From: Gammaproteobacteria bacterium
GTDB taxonomy: Bacteria > Pseudomonadota > Gammaproteobacteria > Nevskiales > Nevskiaceae
Assembly (NCBI GenBank): GCA_022599775.1
Contig: JAHZLQ010000023.1
Location: forward strand, 1-64,000
Direction of reading: 5' to 3'
Length of the DNA stretch: 64,000 nucleotides
Shown: positions 34,337 through 44,011 of the stretch, in pieces
Position numbering within the stretch: the first letter of the stretch is position 1
Layout of the letters: the number at the start of each line of letters is the position of its first letter
Notes under the pieces: model-generated
Databases searched by the model: none
The model's input: the letters and a program-made list of their open reading frames with translations, nothing else
Told to the model about the DNA's origin: nothing
Program-made: the position numbers and the translations under genes

Positions 34337-34786
34337 ATGAGCGAACCGATCACCCCACGGACCGAGCAGGCACTGGTCGAAGCGGCGCAACTCGGAATGC
34401 GCCGGGCGTACACGCCTGTCAGCGGATTCGCGGTTGGCGCAGCGGTGCTGAGCGTCAGCGGCACGATCTATCCGGGCTGCAATGTCGAAAGCGTGATTTC
34501 GGGCATGGGCGTGTGTGCGGAGCGCTGCGCGATCGATCACGCGGTTGCCAACGGCGAATACCGGTTTTCGGCGATCGCGGTGATCTCCGCCAAATCCGAG
34601 CCACTGTCGCCCTGCGGCATGTGCCTGCAGTACATCGGCGAGTTTTCGCAGGTCGCCGGGACCGACATCACGATATTGATGTTCGGCGCCGACGGCCGTC
34701 TGCGGCGCAGCAGCGTGCGCGCGATGTCCCACGCGATCTTCGGACCCGACGACCTTGGCCTCGATCTGAGCCGCTATCGCGAATGA
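34337..34786 (+). CDS. cdd: Cytidine deaminase
   Basis: 149 aa. Zinc site CAERCAID (catalytic CAE) and PCGMCLQYI. It is the short tetrameric type. ATG 34337 begins MSEPITPRTEQ; 34301 is an in-frame alternative. Deaminates cytidine and deoxycytidine in pyrimidine salvage. Convergent with the large lipoprotein, 13 bp apart. Confidence 0.88.
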   Translation: MSEPITPRTEQALVEAAQLGMRRAYTPVSGFAVGAAVLSVSGTIYPGCNVESVISGMGVCAERCAIDHAVANGEYRFSAIAVISAKSEPLSPCGMCLQYIGEFSQVAGTDITILMFGADGRLRRSSVRAMSHAIFGPDDLGLDLSRYRE

Positions 34787-34799
34787 GCCCGATGCAGCC

Positions 34800-37028
34800 T
34801 CAGCGATTGATCGTCCGCTCCCACATCTGCAGGTACAGCTCGGCGGAATTGTAGAGATCGGTGATGGCCTGCTCGCCACCTTCGATCCGCACCGCCTCGA
34901 CCCAGTCGGCGATCATGCCGTACTGCGCCAGGCCTTCGGAGTTGATGTCGAAGTAGCGGCCGCCTTCGGGCACCGCGCTCTGTTCGAACACCAGAGGCTG
35001 CAGACCATCGAACTGGGGTCCCCAGCCCGGGCCGCTGAACAGGGTGAACGGATACTGCACGGGCTCGGCATCCGAGCCGCGCGGCGGCGACTGATGCGCC
35101 AGGCCGTTCATGTCGGCACCGTAGCCCATCGCGAACAGATAGTCGGGACTTTTGACGGTGCGCAGCAGTTCGCGCTGTTCGTTGTACTTGATGCCATTGC
35201 CCTTGGCCGGATACAGCAGGCCGCCATCGGCGAGCAGGCGTCGCGCCTGTTCCATGCTGATGCCGCCGTGGCCGCCGTGCGTCGAAACCAAGGGATACGC
35301 CGGGCTGCGTTCTTCGGCCATATCGAGCAGCTGGGTCTTCATCTTGAGGTCCATATGGTCGACCTCGATGATGATCTTCTTGTCCATCAGCCGCTCCATT
35401 GCGTAGCGGCCCAGGTCCGTAAACCAGCGCGAGTTGCATTGCTTGCCGGTGGGATACAAGGGCACCAGCCCTTGCGTCAGATTGGTCAGCAGATCCACCA
35501 AGGGATTGAGCGAATCGACCGGCAGCGAGGTGGTCATGTCCGCACCGGCGTCGAAGAAGTACGGCTGATCGGGGCAGGTATAGGTTTCCCAGAAGCCAAG
35601 GGTATCGACGAAGTTGCCCACGTTGAGAATCAGTCCGTCAAAGATGCCGTTGCCGCCGAGGCTGTTGTCGAATTCGTGCAGCGGGAACATCTGCCGTACG
35701 CCCAGGTTGTAGAGACGGTCCAGCTGAGTATCGATCTCGGTTTTGTCACAACCGTTGATATCCGGCGTAAGTCCGCCGACCTTGATGACCTGACAGTTGA
35801 AGATGTGCGAAATCTCGATGCCCAGCACCACTGCGAGCTTGCCCTCATTGATGATGGAACGCGCCTCCTGCGGCGACTCGACGATACGGAACCAACCCTT
35901 GCCGGGGCCACCGGACTGGGCATCGATGTAGTCCTCCAGATCGTGCATGTACTGGATCTGCTCGATCGAGCTTTCCATTTCGTTGCAGCGCGGCGGCACC
36001 ACCAGCTCGGTCAGGTTGTCCACGATGCCGCTGACGTCGATGTCCAGTGCATTGGCCACATCGACCACCGATTGCAGCGTGCACAAGACCTGGTTCTCGA
36101 CCAGATCGTTGACCATGATGCGCATACCGGCCATGTACGCACGTTCGATCCAGCGGTAGTACATGCCCTCGTGCATCAGCGAATTGCGATTCGGCCAGTC
36201 GACGAAGGTCGGCCACCCCTGGGTGTCATGGGCCGCCAGCGGGTTGACGCTTTCGCCCCCCATCAGATTGCCCACCAAATCCAGTATGCCGTTTGGACCG
36301 TGCTGCACACTGCAGTCACCTAGCGCTTCGGTCACACCGTATTTGTGGAACGGCTGCCCGTAATGTCCACCACCAAGGAAGGTGGTCGCACTGGCATGGG
36401 CATGCACTTCGGCGAAGCCGAGTACCGGCTGGTCTACGCCGCGGCCCTTAAAGGTCTGTCCTTGCACATCGAGCGCAATCTCGGGGAACGGTACGCAACC
36501 GCGTGCCGCGGCGAACGCGAAATCGAACGGTTCGGTCGCCAGCTCGAACAGACCGCTTTCCTCGTTGACGGCGAGATAACGGTCGGCCAGTTCGGAATAC
36601 AGCGTGAATTGGGCATCTCCGTGTTCGAGGACGGTCCAGTCAGCCTCGGCACAGGGGTCAGCCACACTGCCTACGAGCGTCCGGGTCTCACCCAGTGCCG
36701 CCGCTCCGCTGACGGCGAGCATCGTCTCATTGTCGGAATAGAGGAAATACTTGCCGAGCGCAGTCGGCTTCATGAACAGCGGCGTGGCGGCAGCGACATC
36801 GCCAGCGGCGGCGATATAGCCGCCCTCATCGTCACGCAACGCGTACTCGCCACTATCGACCGCCTGCAGGGCGTAACAGCCATTGGCCATGTCGTAACGC
36901 GTCAACGGCGCTGGCGTCGGATCCGGGTCCTGCGGCGTATCGCCACCTCCGACCTCGCTCGACCCGCCGCATGCCCCCAGCAACAGCGCGGCACCCAACA
37001 GCGCCGTCCGACATCCGTGTCGCTTCAT
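34800..37028 (-). CDS. Large lipoprotein with membrane-dipeptidase (M19)-like domain
   Basis: 742 aa. Lipobox LLGAC (Cys20), then a ~180-residue beta-rich N-terminal region. From about residue 200 an amidohydrolase-like domain has FAEVHAHAS, VLGIEISHIFNC, MFPLHEFDNSLGG, IIIEVDHMDLKMKTQ and STHGGHGG, which supply potential metal ligands. The match to peptidase M19 is suggestive, but it is far longer than standard dipeptidases (~350 aa). Probably anchored to the outer membrane. Substrate unknown. Confidence 0.65.
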   Translation of the reverse strand: MKRHGCRTALLGAALLLGACGGSSEVGGGDTPQDPDPTPAPLTRYDMANGCYALQAVDSGEYALRDDEGGYIAAAGDVAAATPLFMKPTALGKYFLYSDNETMLAVSGAAALGETRTLVGSVADPCAEADWTVLEHGDAQFTLYSELADRYLAVNEESGLFELATEPFDFAFAAARGCVPFPEIALDVQGQTFKGRGVDQPVLGFAEVHAHASATTFLGGGHYGQPFHKYGVTEALGDCSVQHGPNGILDLVGNLMGGESVNPLAAHDTQGWPTFVDWPNRNSLMHEGMYYRWIERAYMAGMRIMVNDLVENQVLCTLQSVVDVANALDIDVSGIVDNLTELVVPPRCNEMESSIEQIQYMHDLEDYIDAQSGGPGKGWFRIVESPQEARSIINEGKLAVVLGIEISHIFNCQVIKVGGLTPDINGCDKTEIDTQLDRLYNLGVRQMFPLHEFDNSLGGNGIFDGLILNVGNFVDTLGFWETYTCPDQPYFFDAGADMTTSLPVDSLNPLVDLLTNLTQGLVPLYPTGKQCNSRWFTDLGRYAMERLMDKKIIIEVDHMDLKMKTQLLDMAEERSPAYPLVSTHGGHGGISMEQARRLLADGGLLYPAKGNGIKYNEQRELLRTVKSPDYLFAMGYGADMNGLAHQSPPRGSDAEPVQYPFTLFSGPGWGPQFDGLQPLVFEQSAVPEGGRYFDINSEGLAQYGMIADWVEAVRIEGGEQAITDLYNSAELYLQMWERTINR

Positions 37029-37073
37029 GGTAAGTCTCTCCCAGATTCCCTAGCCGATACTGCTCATATACAG

Positions 37074-37109
37074 GGCTGGATTTTTCCAGCCGAACAGTGT
37101 CATTCACTG
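37074..37109. promoter_or_regulatory. Two adjacent small inverted repeats in a divergent promoter
   Basis: GGCTGGA-TTTT-TCCAGCC (37074-37091) and CAGTG-TCATT-CACTG (37095-37109) lie between the lipoprotein at 34800-37028 and the cupredoxin-like gene. They could be operators or an mRNA hairpin. The first also resembles a short terminator stem, but it lies upstream of both genes. Confidence 0.4.
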
Positions 37110-37125
37110 GTCATACTAAGACTCG

Positions 37126-37593
37126 ATGAACATCAAGAGGCTGACATTTACCGCCATCGGTCTGCTCGTGCTGATCGGCCTTTTCCTATGGATGAAGCCG
37201 GCGCCAGAGCCGGCCGCGAAGGCTCCACTCGCGGCAGAAGAAATGATCGAAGGCTCGGCTCCGGCTGCGGCCGTGCAATCCGACATTCCTGAACTCAATG
37301 GAAGCGATGGAACCGTTCCGGCACTGCAGCCGCAGCGTTTCGAGTGGACGGTGTGGAACGGTCGCCGTGTGTCGGGGCCGGAGCGGGTCGTCGTCCAGGT
37401 CGGTGACACGGTGTCGCTGACGCTGCACTCCGATCAGCCCGAGGAGCTGCACCTGCATGGCTACGACCTTCATCAGCATGTGCACGCAAACCAGGCGGCG
37501 ACACTGGAGTTCATCGCCAAACATGCCGGCCGTTTCGCGCTGGAGCTGCATCATTCCGACGTCGAACTGACCGTCGTGGAAGTGCGACCCTGA
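37126..37593 (+). CDS. Membrane-anchored cupredoxin-like protein
   Basis: 155 aa. A single N-terminal hydrophobic helix (LTFTAIGLLVLIGLFLWM) tethers a periplasmic domain. An Ala/Pro-rich linker leads to a ~90-residue beta domain with HLHGYDLHQHVHAN and FALELHHSDVELTVVEV, the layout of EfeO/CzcE-like cupredoxins. His and Asp are present in place of a full blue-copper set, since no Cys is seen. The stop overlaps the next ATG by 1 nt. Confidence 0.7.
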   Translation: MNIKRLTFTAIGLLVLIGLFLWMKPAPEPAAKAPLAAEEMIEGSAPAAAVQSDIPELNGSDGTVPALQPQRFEWTVWNGRRVSGPERVVVQVGDTVSLTLHSDQPEELHLHGYDLHQHVHANQAATLEFIAKHAGRFALELHHSDVELTVVEVRP

Positions 37594-39071
37594 TGGACCG
37601 CCGCAGGCCCCCACGCTGGCGGAGCCTGACGGCGCTGGCATTGATGGGGGTACCGTCTGCTGCATTCGCGCATTCCTTCGGGCAGGTCTACAACCTGCCG
37701 GTCCCGGTGTGGCTCTATCTGTATGGCGCCGCCGCCGCGCTCGTCTTGTCTTTCATCGTGGTCGGCTATTTCGCGACGGAAAGCGACAACGAGCATCCGG
37801 CACATGGCATCGAGCTTGGCGAAAGCGTGGGCGTCCGCCTACTACGTCGCATTCGGCTGATGGGATTGTTGCGCATCGTCGCCGTGCTGATGCTGGTGCT
37901 GTGCATCGTCAGCGGACTGTTCGGCACCCGGAATGCCTACGGCAATTTCAACATGACTTTTTTCTGGGTCGTGTTCATCCTCGGCTTCGGCTACTTCACG
38001 GCGATCTGCGGCGACAGCTATGCCGTACTCAGCCCTTGGCGCACGCTCGCCGACCTAGTTGGTCGGTTTTGGGGTTCGTACGCACGCGGGCGCCTGCGCT
38101 ACCCGCCCTGGCTCGGTTATTGGCCGGCGCTGCTGCTGTACATGGGTTTCGTATGGATCGAGCTGTTCGGCAATACGCGACCGTACTCGCTGTCCGTGAT
38201 CCTGGCGGTCTACACCGTACTCAACCTGATCGGCGTCTGGCTGCTTGGCAAGACAGCTTGGTTTCGTTACTGCGAATTCCTGGGCGTCTATTTCCGGCTG
38301 CTGGCCAAAGCGGCGCCGATTGAATACCGTCCGGGAGAACCCGGGTCTGGACGCCTGCGTCTACGCTGGCCCTTTTCTGGCCTGCTTGAAGAGCGGGCTG
38401 ACAGCATCAGCCTGCTGCTGTTCGTGCTGTTCATGCTGTCTTCGACCGCCTTCGACGGCTTGCACGAAACCGTCATCTGGATGAGCTGGTTCTGGCTGGA
38501 TATCTACAAGTCGCTCACGCCCTGGATCAGCCCCAATCCATTCATGGCTTACCCGACGCTGCGCAAGCTCTACCTGAGCTACCAGACCATGGCGCTGGTG
38601 CTGTCACCTTTCCTTTACCTGATGACCTACCTGCTGTTCGTCTGGCTGGCGAAACGCGCTGCACGCAGCACACTACCGCTTCGGGCACTGGCGCTACGCT
38701 TCACCTATTCGCTGATTCCTATCGCGCTGGTCTACAACATCACGCACTACTACACACTATTGCTGACGCAGGGTCCGAAGATCATCAGCCTCACCTCCGA
38801 TCCGCTGGGCCGGCGCTGGGACTTGTTCGGCACTGCCGGCTGGTTTCGCGCACCGTTCATTCCTGACATGGGGACGGTCTGGAATGTACAGGTGGGCCTG
38901 ATCGTGCTCGGGCATATGGTCAGCGTTTATCTTGCGCACGTGGAAGCCCTGCGCCTGTTCCCTAAGCGCTCGCAGGCCATAGTGAGTCAGCTGCCAATGC
39001 TGTTGCTGATGGTGTTGTTCACCACGGCGGGGTTGTGGATACTCTCGCAGCCGATCAAGCCGGGCGCATAG
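37593..39071 (+). CDS. Polytopic membrane protein of unknown function, partner of the cupredoxin-like protein
   Basis: 492 aa with about eleven to twelve hydrophobic helices. The N-terminus has a signal-like start and then AHSFGQVYNLPVPVWLYLY, a pattern I recall from a family of bacterial membrane proteins sometimes labelled fenitrothion hydrolase, a label with weak support. His residues near helix starts (AHS, LHETV, ITHYYT, LGHMVSVYLAH) could bind metal or heme. Coupling to the cupredoxin-like gene suggests a shared metal or redox function (inference). Confidence 0.6.
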   Translation: MDRRRPPRWRSLTALALMGVPSAAFAHSFGQVYNLPVPVWLYLYGAAAALVLSFIVVGYFATESDNEHPAHGIELGESVGVRLLRRIRLMGLLRIVAVLMLVLCIVSGLFGTRNAYGNFNMTFFWVVFILGFGYFTAICGDSYAVLSPWRTLADLVGRFWGSYARGRLRYPPWLGYWPALLLYMGFVWIELFGNTRPYSLSVILAVYTVLNLIGVWLLGKTAWFRYCEFLGVYFRLLAKAAPIEYRPGEPGSGRLRLRWPFSGLLEERADSISLLLFVLFMLSSTAFDGLHETVIWMSWFWLDIYKSLTPWISPNPFMAYPTLRKLYLSYQTMALVLSPFLYLMTYLLFVWLAKRAARSTLPLRALALRFTYSLIPIALVYNITHYYTLLLTQGPKIISLTSDPLGRRWDLFGTAGWFRAPFIPDMGTVWNVQVGLIVLGHMVSVYLAHVEALRLFPKRSQAIVSQLPMLLLMVLFTTAGLWILSQPIKPGA

Positions 39072-39179
39072 CGCGCACCGACGCCTTCCCTACACAGCTC
39101 ATTGCGCACAGATCGCCGACACGATCCGGAATCCGTGCGAGCTTCGGTGGCCGTATGGATCCCGGGCAAGCCCCCCCAC

Positions 39180-39203
39180 AAAAAAGGGCGCCCGAAGGCG
39201 CCC
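39180..39203 (-). terminator. Rho-independent terminator of the OmpA-like gene
   Basis: Read on the minus strand, GGGCGCC-TTCG-GGCGCCC is followed by TTTTTT, 20 bp past the OmpA-like stop codon. Confidence 0.88.
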
Positions 39204-39222
39204 TCAATCCTGCTGTTGAGGC

Positions 39223-40359
39223 TTATTTTCCGAGCACCCGGAATTCCACGCGGCGGTTCTGTGCGCGCCCGGTCTCGGTGCTGTTGTCGGCGACCGGATC
39301 TTCCTCACCGTAGCCACGCGAGCTGAGCTGGCTGCTCGATACGCCCTGGCTGATCAGGAACTCACGCACCGCGGCAGCGCGACGATCCGACAGCTTCATG
39401 TTGTAGGCGTCGCTGCCCTTCGAGTCGGTATGACCGGCGATTTCGACCTTCATGCTGGTCTGGTCGCTCAGGCCACGGGCCACCTTGAGCAGCGATTCCT
39501 TCGCGCTCGCCGTGAGCTGTGCCGAATCGAACTCGAAGTTCACGTTCTGCAGCACGATGGTCTGCTTCTCGATCACGCAACCCGTCGAATCAACCCGCAA
39601 TCCGACCGGTGTGTTCGGGCACCGATCCATGTAGTCCGGCACCTTGTCGCCATCCGAATCCAGCGGACAACCGCGCGAGTCGACACGCACGCCGGCCGGC
39701 GTGTTCGGACATTGGTCGACACGGTCGAGCACGCCGTCTCCGTCCGAGTCGGGCGGTGGTGGTGGCGGAGCCGGAGGCGGCGGAGCCGGCGGTTCCGGCT
39801 TGTCGCCGAGCGCGACCTGAACACCGAGGTTGACCATCAGATCACCGAGCGGATCGGAACCTGGAACCGCGCCGAAATCGCTGTCGATGTACTGGTAGCG
39901 AACGTCGGTGCGCATCGCCACACGGTCGGAGATGTCACCCAACAGGCCGAGGCCGGCGTTGAGGTAGTAGTCATCGTCGGACTTCGCGGCGAGATTCTGG
40001 TGCACGTAACCACCGCCCAGCAACGCGAACGGTCGAATCGCGGACTGTGTGAACGGGAACATCAAGTCGGCGGACAAGCCCGAGGTATGATCCTTGTGGC
40101 TGTCGACTTCGTGCTCGGTGAAGTAACCGAAGCCACCGAGTTCGAGATTGACCCAGCGACTCAGCGGAACACCGTAGAGCAGGCGTCCACCCCAACCGTA
40201 GTCATTGTTGTAGCGATCAGTATCGGGGCCGATGTAGCTGCCGAGAATGCTGACGTATGGGCGTGAATCGTAGTCCTGGTCCCTGTCCTGGGCGTGACTC
40301 GCACCGATCGGTGCGAGTATCGCCAGCGAACAGGCCAGCATTGTTTTTGGCGCTTTCAT
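39223..40359 (-). CDS. OmpA family porin with thrombospondin type-3 repeats
   Basis: 378 aa. Signal peptide ending ASHAQ, an eight-strand beta-barrel region (about 25-195), a Pro-rich linker (PAPPPPAPPPPPPDSDGDG), two calcium-binding TSP3 repeats (DSDGDGVLDRVDQCPNTP and DSDGDKVPDYMDRCPNTP) and a C-terminal OmpA peptidoglycan-binding domain (AGHTDSKGSDAYNMKLSDRR, ending GRAQNRRVEFRV). This resembles OprF. GGAGA supports ATG 40359 over 40377. A terminator follows. Confidence 0.9.
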   Translation of the reverse strand: MKAPKTMLACSLAILAPIGASHAQDRDQDYDSRPYVSILGSYIGPDTDRYNNDYGWGGRLLYGVPLSRWVNLELGGFGYFTEHEVDSHKDHTSGLSADLMFPFTQSAIRPFALLGGGYVHQNLAAKSDDDYYLNAGLGLLGDISDRVAMRTDVRYQYIDSDFGAVPGSDPLGDLMVNLGVQVALGDKPEPPAPPPPAPPPPPPDSDGDGVLDRVDQCPNTPAGVRVDSRGCPLDSDGDKVPDYMDRCPNTPVGLRVDSTGCVIEKQTIVLQNVNFEFDSAQLTASAKESLLKVARGLSDQTSMKVEIAGHTDSKGSDAYNMKLSDRRAAAVREFLISQGVSSSQLSSRGYGEEDPVADNSTETGRAQNRRVEFRVLGK

Positions 40360-40486
40360 GGGATCTCCATTGAACACGGTTATCCCCCCGTGGCCGCGGA
40401 TTGTAGCGACACTTTCACATTTCAGAAATCATCTGCGGTTAAGGCAGTAAATGATTGATACCAATCGATCTATGCCTACCACAATC

Positions 40487-43400
40487 TCACTGAAAATCGC
40501 GTGAATGCGTCGGCAGGGCACCCAGCCATTCGCTGACATCACGAAAGCGTTCGACCACGATGTGAATCACACCGCTGACATTCTGCAGGCGTCCGCGTGC
40601 CAGCAACAGACGCCCGCCCAGAACCGCCTCGCGCTGTTCGTCCAGCAGTTGCACACGAATTACCAGATTGTGGAATCCCGTCTCGTCCTCCAGCGTCATG
40701 AACATCGTGCCCTTGGCGGTCTGCGGCCGCTGGCGGTTGATGACGAGTCCGCCGACGCGCACGGCAACACCGTCCGGCAACTGCGGCAATTCTTCGGCGC
40801 GGCGCAGCCGCAGGCGATCCATGCGCGGGCGCAGCAAGGCCACCGGATGGCGCCGAAGCGTCAGCCCGGTGGCCTCGTAGTCGGCCACGATATCCTCGCC
40901 TTCACGCGGCACCCGCGAGGCAAGCGGCGCTTCGGGTGCGGCATGTCCGGCCAGCAGGCCCGGCAGTCGCTGCACGCCGAGCGCGGCCCAGCGCGCGGCG
41001 TGGCGGTGACCGGCGATCGGGCGCAGCGCGTCCGCATCGGCCAGCGCGCGTCGCTCCCGCGCGTTCAAGGCGGCGCGATGACAGAGATCGTCGACATCGC
41101 TGAACGCCCGGCTCGTCCGCGCCAGTTCGATACGTCGCGCCGCCGCCTCGTTGAATCCCTTGACCAGTGCCAGGCCCAGGCGCAGCGCCGGTGCGCCCCC
41201 TGTTGCGGGTTCCAGGCCGGACTCCCACAGACTGGCGCTCACAGCCACGGGGCGCACCTCCACGCCGACACGCCTCGCCTCACGCACCAGTTGCGCCGGC
41301 GCGTAGAAGCCCATCGGCTGGCTGTTGAGCAGGCCGGCAAAGAACGCCGCCGGGTGATGGCACTTCAGCCACGACGAGGCATAGGCCAGCAGCGCGAAAC
41401 TGGCGGCATGCGATTCTGGGAATCCGTAGTCGCCGAAACCCAGAATCATCTCGAAGATACGTCTGGCGAAATCCGGGGTATAGCCGTTCTGCGCCATGCC
41501 CGCGTACAGGCGATCGCGGATCGGCTCCAGACCGCCCTTGTGCTTCCACGCGGCCATCGAGCGTCGCACCTGGTCGGCTTCGCCGGGCGTGAAATTGCCG
41601 GCCACCATGGCGATTTCGATTACCTGTTCCTGGAACAGCGGCACGCCCAGGGTGCGGCTCAGCACCGCCTCCAGTTCGGGGCGCTCATAGCGCGGTGCCT
41701 CCTTGCCTTCGCGGCGCCGCAGATAGGGGTGCACCATGCCGCCCTGGATCGGCCCCGGCCGCACGATCGATACCTGGATCACGAGATCGTAGTAGTTCTT
41801 GGGCTTGAGCCGCGGCAGCATCGACATCTGCGCGCGCGATTCGATCTGGAATACACCCACCGTTTCGGCGCGCTGGATCATCGCGTACGTGGCCTCATCA
41901 CCTTCCGGAATGTCTTTCAGCGCCAGGGGCGCGCCGCGCCAAGCCGAGATCATTTCCAGGCTGCGCCGGATCGCCGAGAGCATGCCCAGGGCCAGCACGT
42001 CGACCTTGAGCAGGCCCAGGGCTTCGAGATCGTCCTTGTCCCACTGAATGATGGTGCGATCCGGCATGGCTGCGTTCTCGACCGGCACCAGTCCATGCAG
42101 CGGCGTCTCTGAAATGACGAAACCGCCGACGTGCTGGGACAGGTGTCTGGGCATGTCGATCAGTTGCCGGACCATGTCGATCCACAGGCGCACACGCGGC
42201 GCCTCGGCGTCGATGCCGAGCACCCGCAGGCGATCGCTCAGCTGTTCCGGCGTATCCCACCAGGCCAGTGATTTGGCCATGCGGTCGATCAGGTCCGGCG
42301 ACTGGCCCAGCGCGCGACCGACATCGCGAACCGCCATGCGCGGACGGTAGTGAATCACCGTGGCGGCGATCGCGGCACGGTCACGGCCATATTTTTCGTA
42401 GATGTACTGAATCACCTCCTCGCGGCGCTGGTGCTCGAAGTCCACATCGATGTCCGGCGGCTCCTTGCGTTCGCGCGACATGAAGCGCGCGAACAACATG
42501 CGCGAGCGATCCGGGTCGACTTCGGTGATACCGAGGACGAAACAGACCAGCGAATTGGCGGCGCTGCCACGACCCTGGCACAGAATTCCCCGGCTGCGTG
42601 CCCAGCGCACCACATCCTCAACCGTCAGGAAGAAATGCTCGCACTGTCGCTCCGCAATCAGCGCCAGTTCGTCCTCGATACCTTGGCGATTCCGCGCACT
42701 GACGCCTTCGGGCCAGCGGTTCGACATGCCCTGTTCGCACAGGTGGCGCAGCCAACTGATGGAGGTGTGTCCTGCGCCGACGACCTCGTGCGGATACCGG
42801 TAGTGCAGCTGATCGAGCGTGAATCCGCAGCGGTTCGCAATGTTCAGACTCTCGGCGATCCAGCCCGATGGATACAGGGATTGCAGCGCAGGCAGAGTGC
42901 GCAGATGACGTTCGCCATTCGGGAACAAGACCTCACCGCATTCAGCCACCGGCTTTCCGACACGGATCGCCGTCATCAGGTCCTGCAACTGGCGACGCGC
43001 GCGCACATGCATGTGTACGTCGCCAGCGGCGACGATGCGAAGTCCGCTGGACTGTGAAAGCGCAAGCAGGCGTTCGATGCGACGCGGCTCGTCACCGTCG
43101 CGATGCAGTTCGGCGGCGATCCGGGCGCGGCCACCAAACGTCGAGCCGATCCAGTCCGCGTGCGTCTCGTCCTCCGGAATCCACAGCACCAGCGCCCGCG
43201 TCGCCAATTCCTCGACATCCACCCGATGCAGGCGATAGCCGCCCTTGCGCGTCGCGCGCCGGCCGCGCGTGATCAAGGCGCAGAGCTCGCTGTAGGCGCC
43301 GTGATCGGGCGCCAGCAGCACCAGTTTCGGACCGTCCCGCAATCGGATCTCGGTGCCGACGATCAGCTTGAGCCCGGCGTCCCTGGCCGCAACATGCGCC

Positions 43401-43546
43401 CGCACGACGCCCGCCATCGAACATTCGTCGGTGACCGCCAGCGCCGCGTAGCCCAGCGCCGATGCACGCGCCACCAGCTCTTCGGCATGCGAAGCGCCGC
43501 GCTGGAACGTAAAACAGGAGAGGCAGTGAAGTTCGGCGTAGGACAA
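40487..43546 (-). CDS. dnaE2: Error-prone DNA polymerase DnaE2
   Basis: About 1019 aa. PHP domain (YAELHCLSCFTFQRGASH), catalytic palm with PPDIDVDFEHQRR carrying the three Asp, FQEQVIEIAMVAGNFTPGEAD, and a C-terminal OB fold (MFMTLEDETGFHNLVI). Part of the ImuB-DnaE2 SOS mutasome. TTG at 43546 puts the start 2 residues before YAELHC as in relatives; ATG at 43612 would overlap the toxin gene by 59 nt. A toxin-antitoxin pair lies between it and imuB. Confidence 0.9.
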   Translation of the reverse strand: MSYAELHCLSCFTFQRGASHAEELVARASALGYAALAVTDECSMAGVVRAHVAARDAGLKLIVGTEIRLRDGPKLVLLAPDHGAYSELCALITRGRRATRKGGYRLHRVDVEELATRALVLWIPEDETHADWIGSTFGGRARIAAELHRDGDEPRRIERLLALSQSSGLRIVAAGDVHMHVRARRQLQDLMTAIRVGKPVAECGEVLFPNGERHLRTLPALQSLYPSGWIAESLNIANRCGFTLDQLHYRYPHEVVGAGHTSISWLRHLCEQGMSNRWPEGVSARNRQGIEDELALIAERQCEHFFLTVEDVVRWARSRGILCQGRGSAANSLVCFVLGITEVDPDRSRMLFARFMSRERKEPPDIDVDFEHQRREEVIQYIYEKYGRDRAAIAATVIHYRPRMAVRDVGRALGQSPDLIDRMAKSLAWWDTPEQLSDRLRVLGIDAEAPRVRLWIDMVRQLIDMPRHLSQHVGGFVISETPLHGLVPVENAAMPDRTIIQWDKDDLEALGLLKVDVLALGMLSAIRRSLEMISAWRGAPLALKDIPEGDEATYAMIQRAETVGVFQIESRAQMSMLPRLKPKNYYDLVIQVSIVRPGPIQGGMVHPYLRRREGKEAPRYERPELEAVLSRTLGVPLFQEQVIEIAMVAGNFTPGEADQVRRSMAAWKHKGGLEPIRDRLYAGMAQNGYTPDFARRIFEMILGFGDYGFPESHAASFALLAYASSWLKCHHPAAFFAGLLNSQPMGFYAPAQLVREARRVGVEVRPVAVSASLWESGLEPATGGAPALRLGLALVKGFNEAAARRIELARTSRAFSDVDDLCHRAALNARERRALADADALRPIAGHRHAARWAALGVQRLPGLLAGHAAPEAPLASRVPREGEDIVADYEATGLTLRRHPVALLRPRMDRLRLRRAEELPQLPDGVAVRVGGLVINRQRPQTAKGTMFMTLEDETGFHNLVIRVQLLDEQREAVLGGRLLLARGRLQNVSGVIHIVVERFRDVSEWLGALPTHSRDFQ

Positions 43547-43553
43547 TGCGGTG

Positions 43554-43814
43554 CTAGCTGAGCAACTTGTCGTAGTCCGCGTGACTACCGATCCAGAACC
43601 ACAAAACGCCATCCGCTACCGGAGTGCCCAGGGCGCGATAGCGCGCTCCTACGCGAACGCTGCGAAATCGCCCGCCGGCAACGGCCTTGAACTGCAGGGA
43701 AGGATGCGCTGGATTCTGTTTGAGTAGATCGAAATTACGTCGCGCCAGCATCTGGATGGGTACCGGCATGGAATCGAAGCACTGCCAGAATTTTGCGGAG
43801 GCAAAATGCCTCAA
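43554..43814 (-). CDS. RelE/ParE-like toxin
   Basis: 86 aa. Small basic protein of the RelE/HigB fold: FKAVAGGRFRSVRVGARYRAL then VLWFWIGSHADYDKLL, the typical beta-strand and C-terminal ending of this family. TTG start at 43814 overlaps the antitoxin stop (TTGA). Expected activity is mRNA cleavage at the ribosome or another cell-arresting target. Located in the middle of the imuB-dnaE2 cassette, 7 bp from the preferred dnaE2 start. Confidence 0.78.
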   Translation of the reverse strand: MRHFASAKFWQCFDSMPVPIQMLARRNFDLLKQNPAHPSLQFKAVAGGRFRSVRVGARYRALGTPVADGVLWFWIGSHADYDKLLS

Positions 43815-44011
43815 ATTTCACGAACCTTGCCACCACGGTATTCGGCAAGTGCCTCCTCGGCCAGGGCATCCAGCTTTCCGGAACTCGCATCGGCCTCCAG
43901 CCGCGAGTCCCATCTCGCCGAATCGAATTGGGCGAACCAGCGACGAAGCTCGGCCAAGTCTCCCGGCGGCAAGCGTTCGATCGCCTTTTCGATGTCGTCT
44001 ACGGTACTCAT
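43811..44011 (-). CDS. Antitoxin partner of the RelE-like toxin
   Basis: 66 aa, starting MSTVDDIEKAIERLPPGDLA. It is mostly helical and acidic, with DALAEEALAEYRGGKVREI at the C-terminus, a pattern of small antitoxins upstream of RelE/ParE toxins. No DNA-binding domain is evident. ATG 44011 is preferred over 44077, with CGAGGG upstream. Co-translated with the toxin. Confidence 0.75.
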   Translation of the reverse strand: MSTVDDIEKAIERLPPGDLAELRRWFAQFDSARWDSRLEADASSGKLDALAEEALAEYRGGKVREI

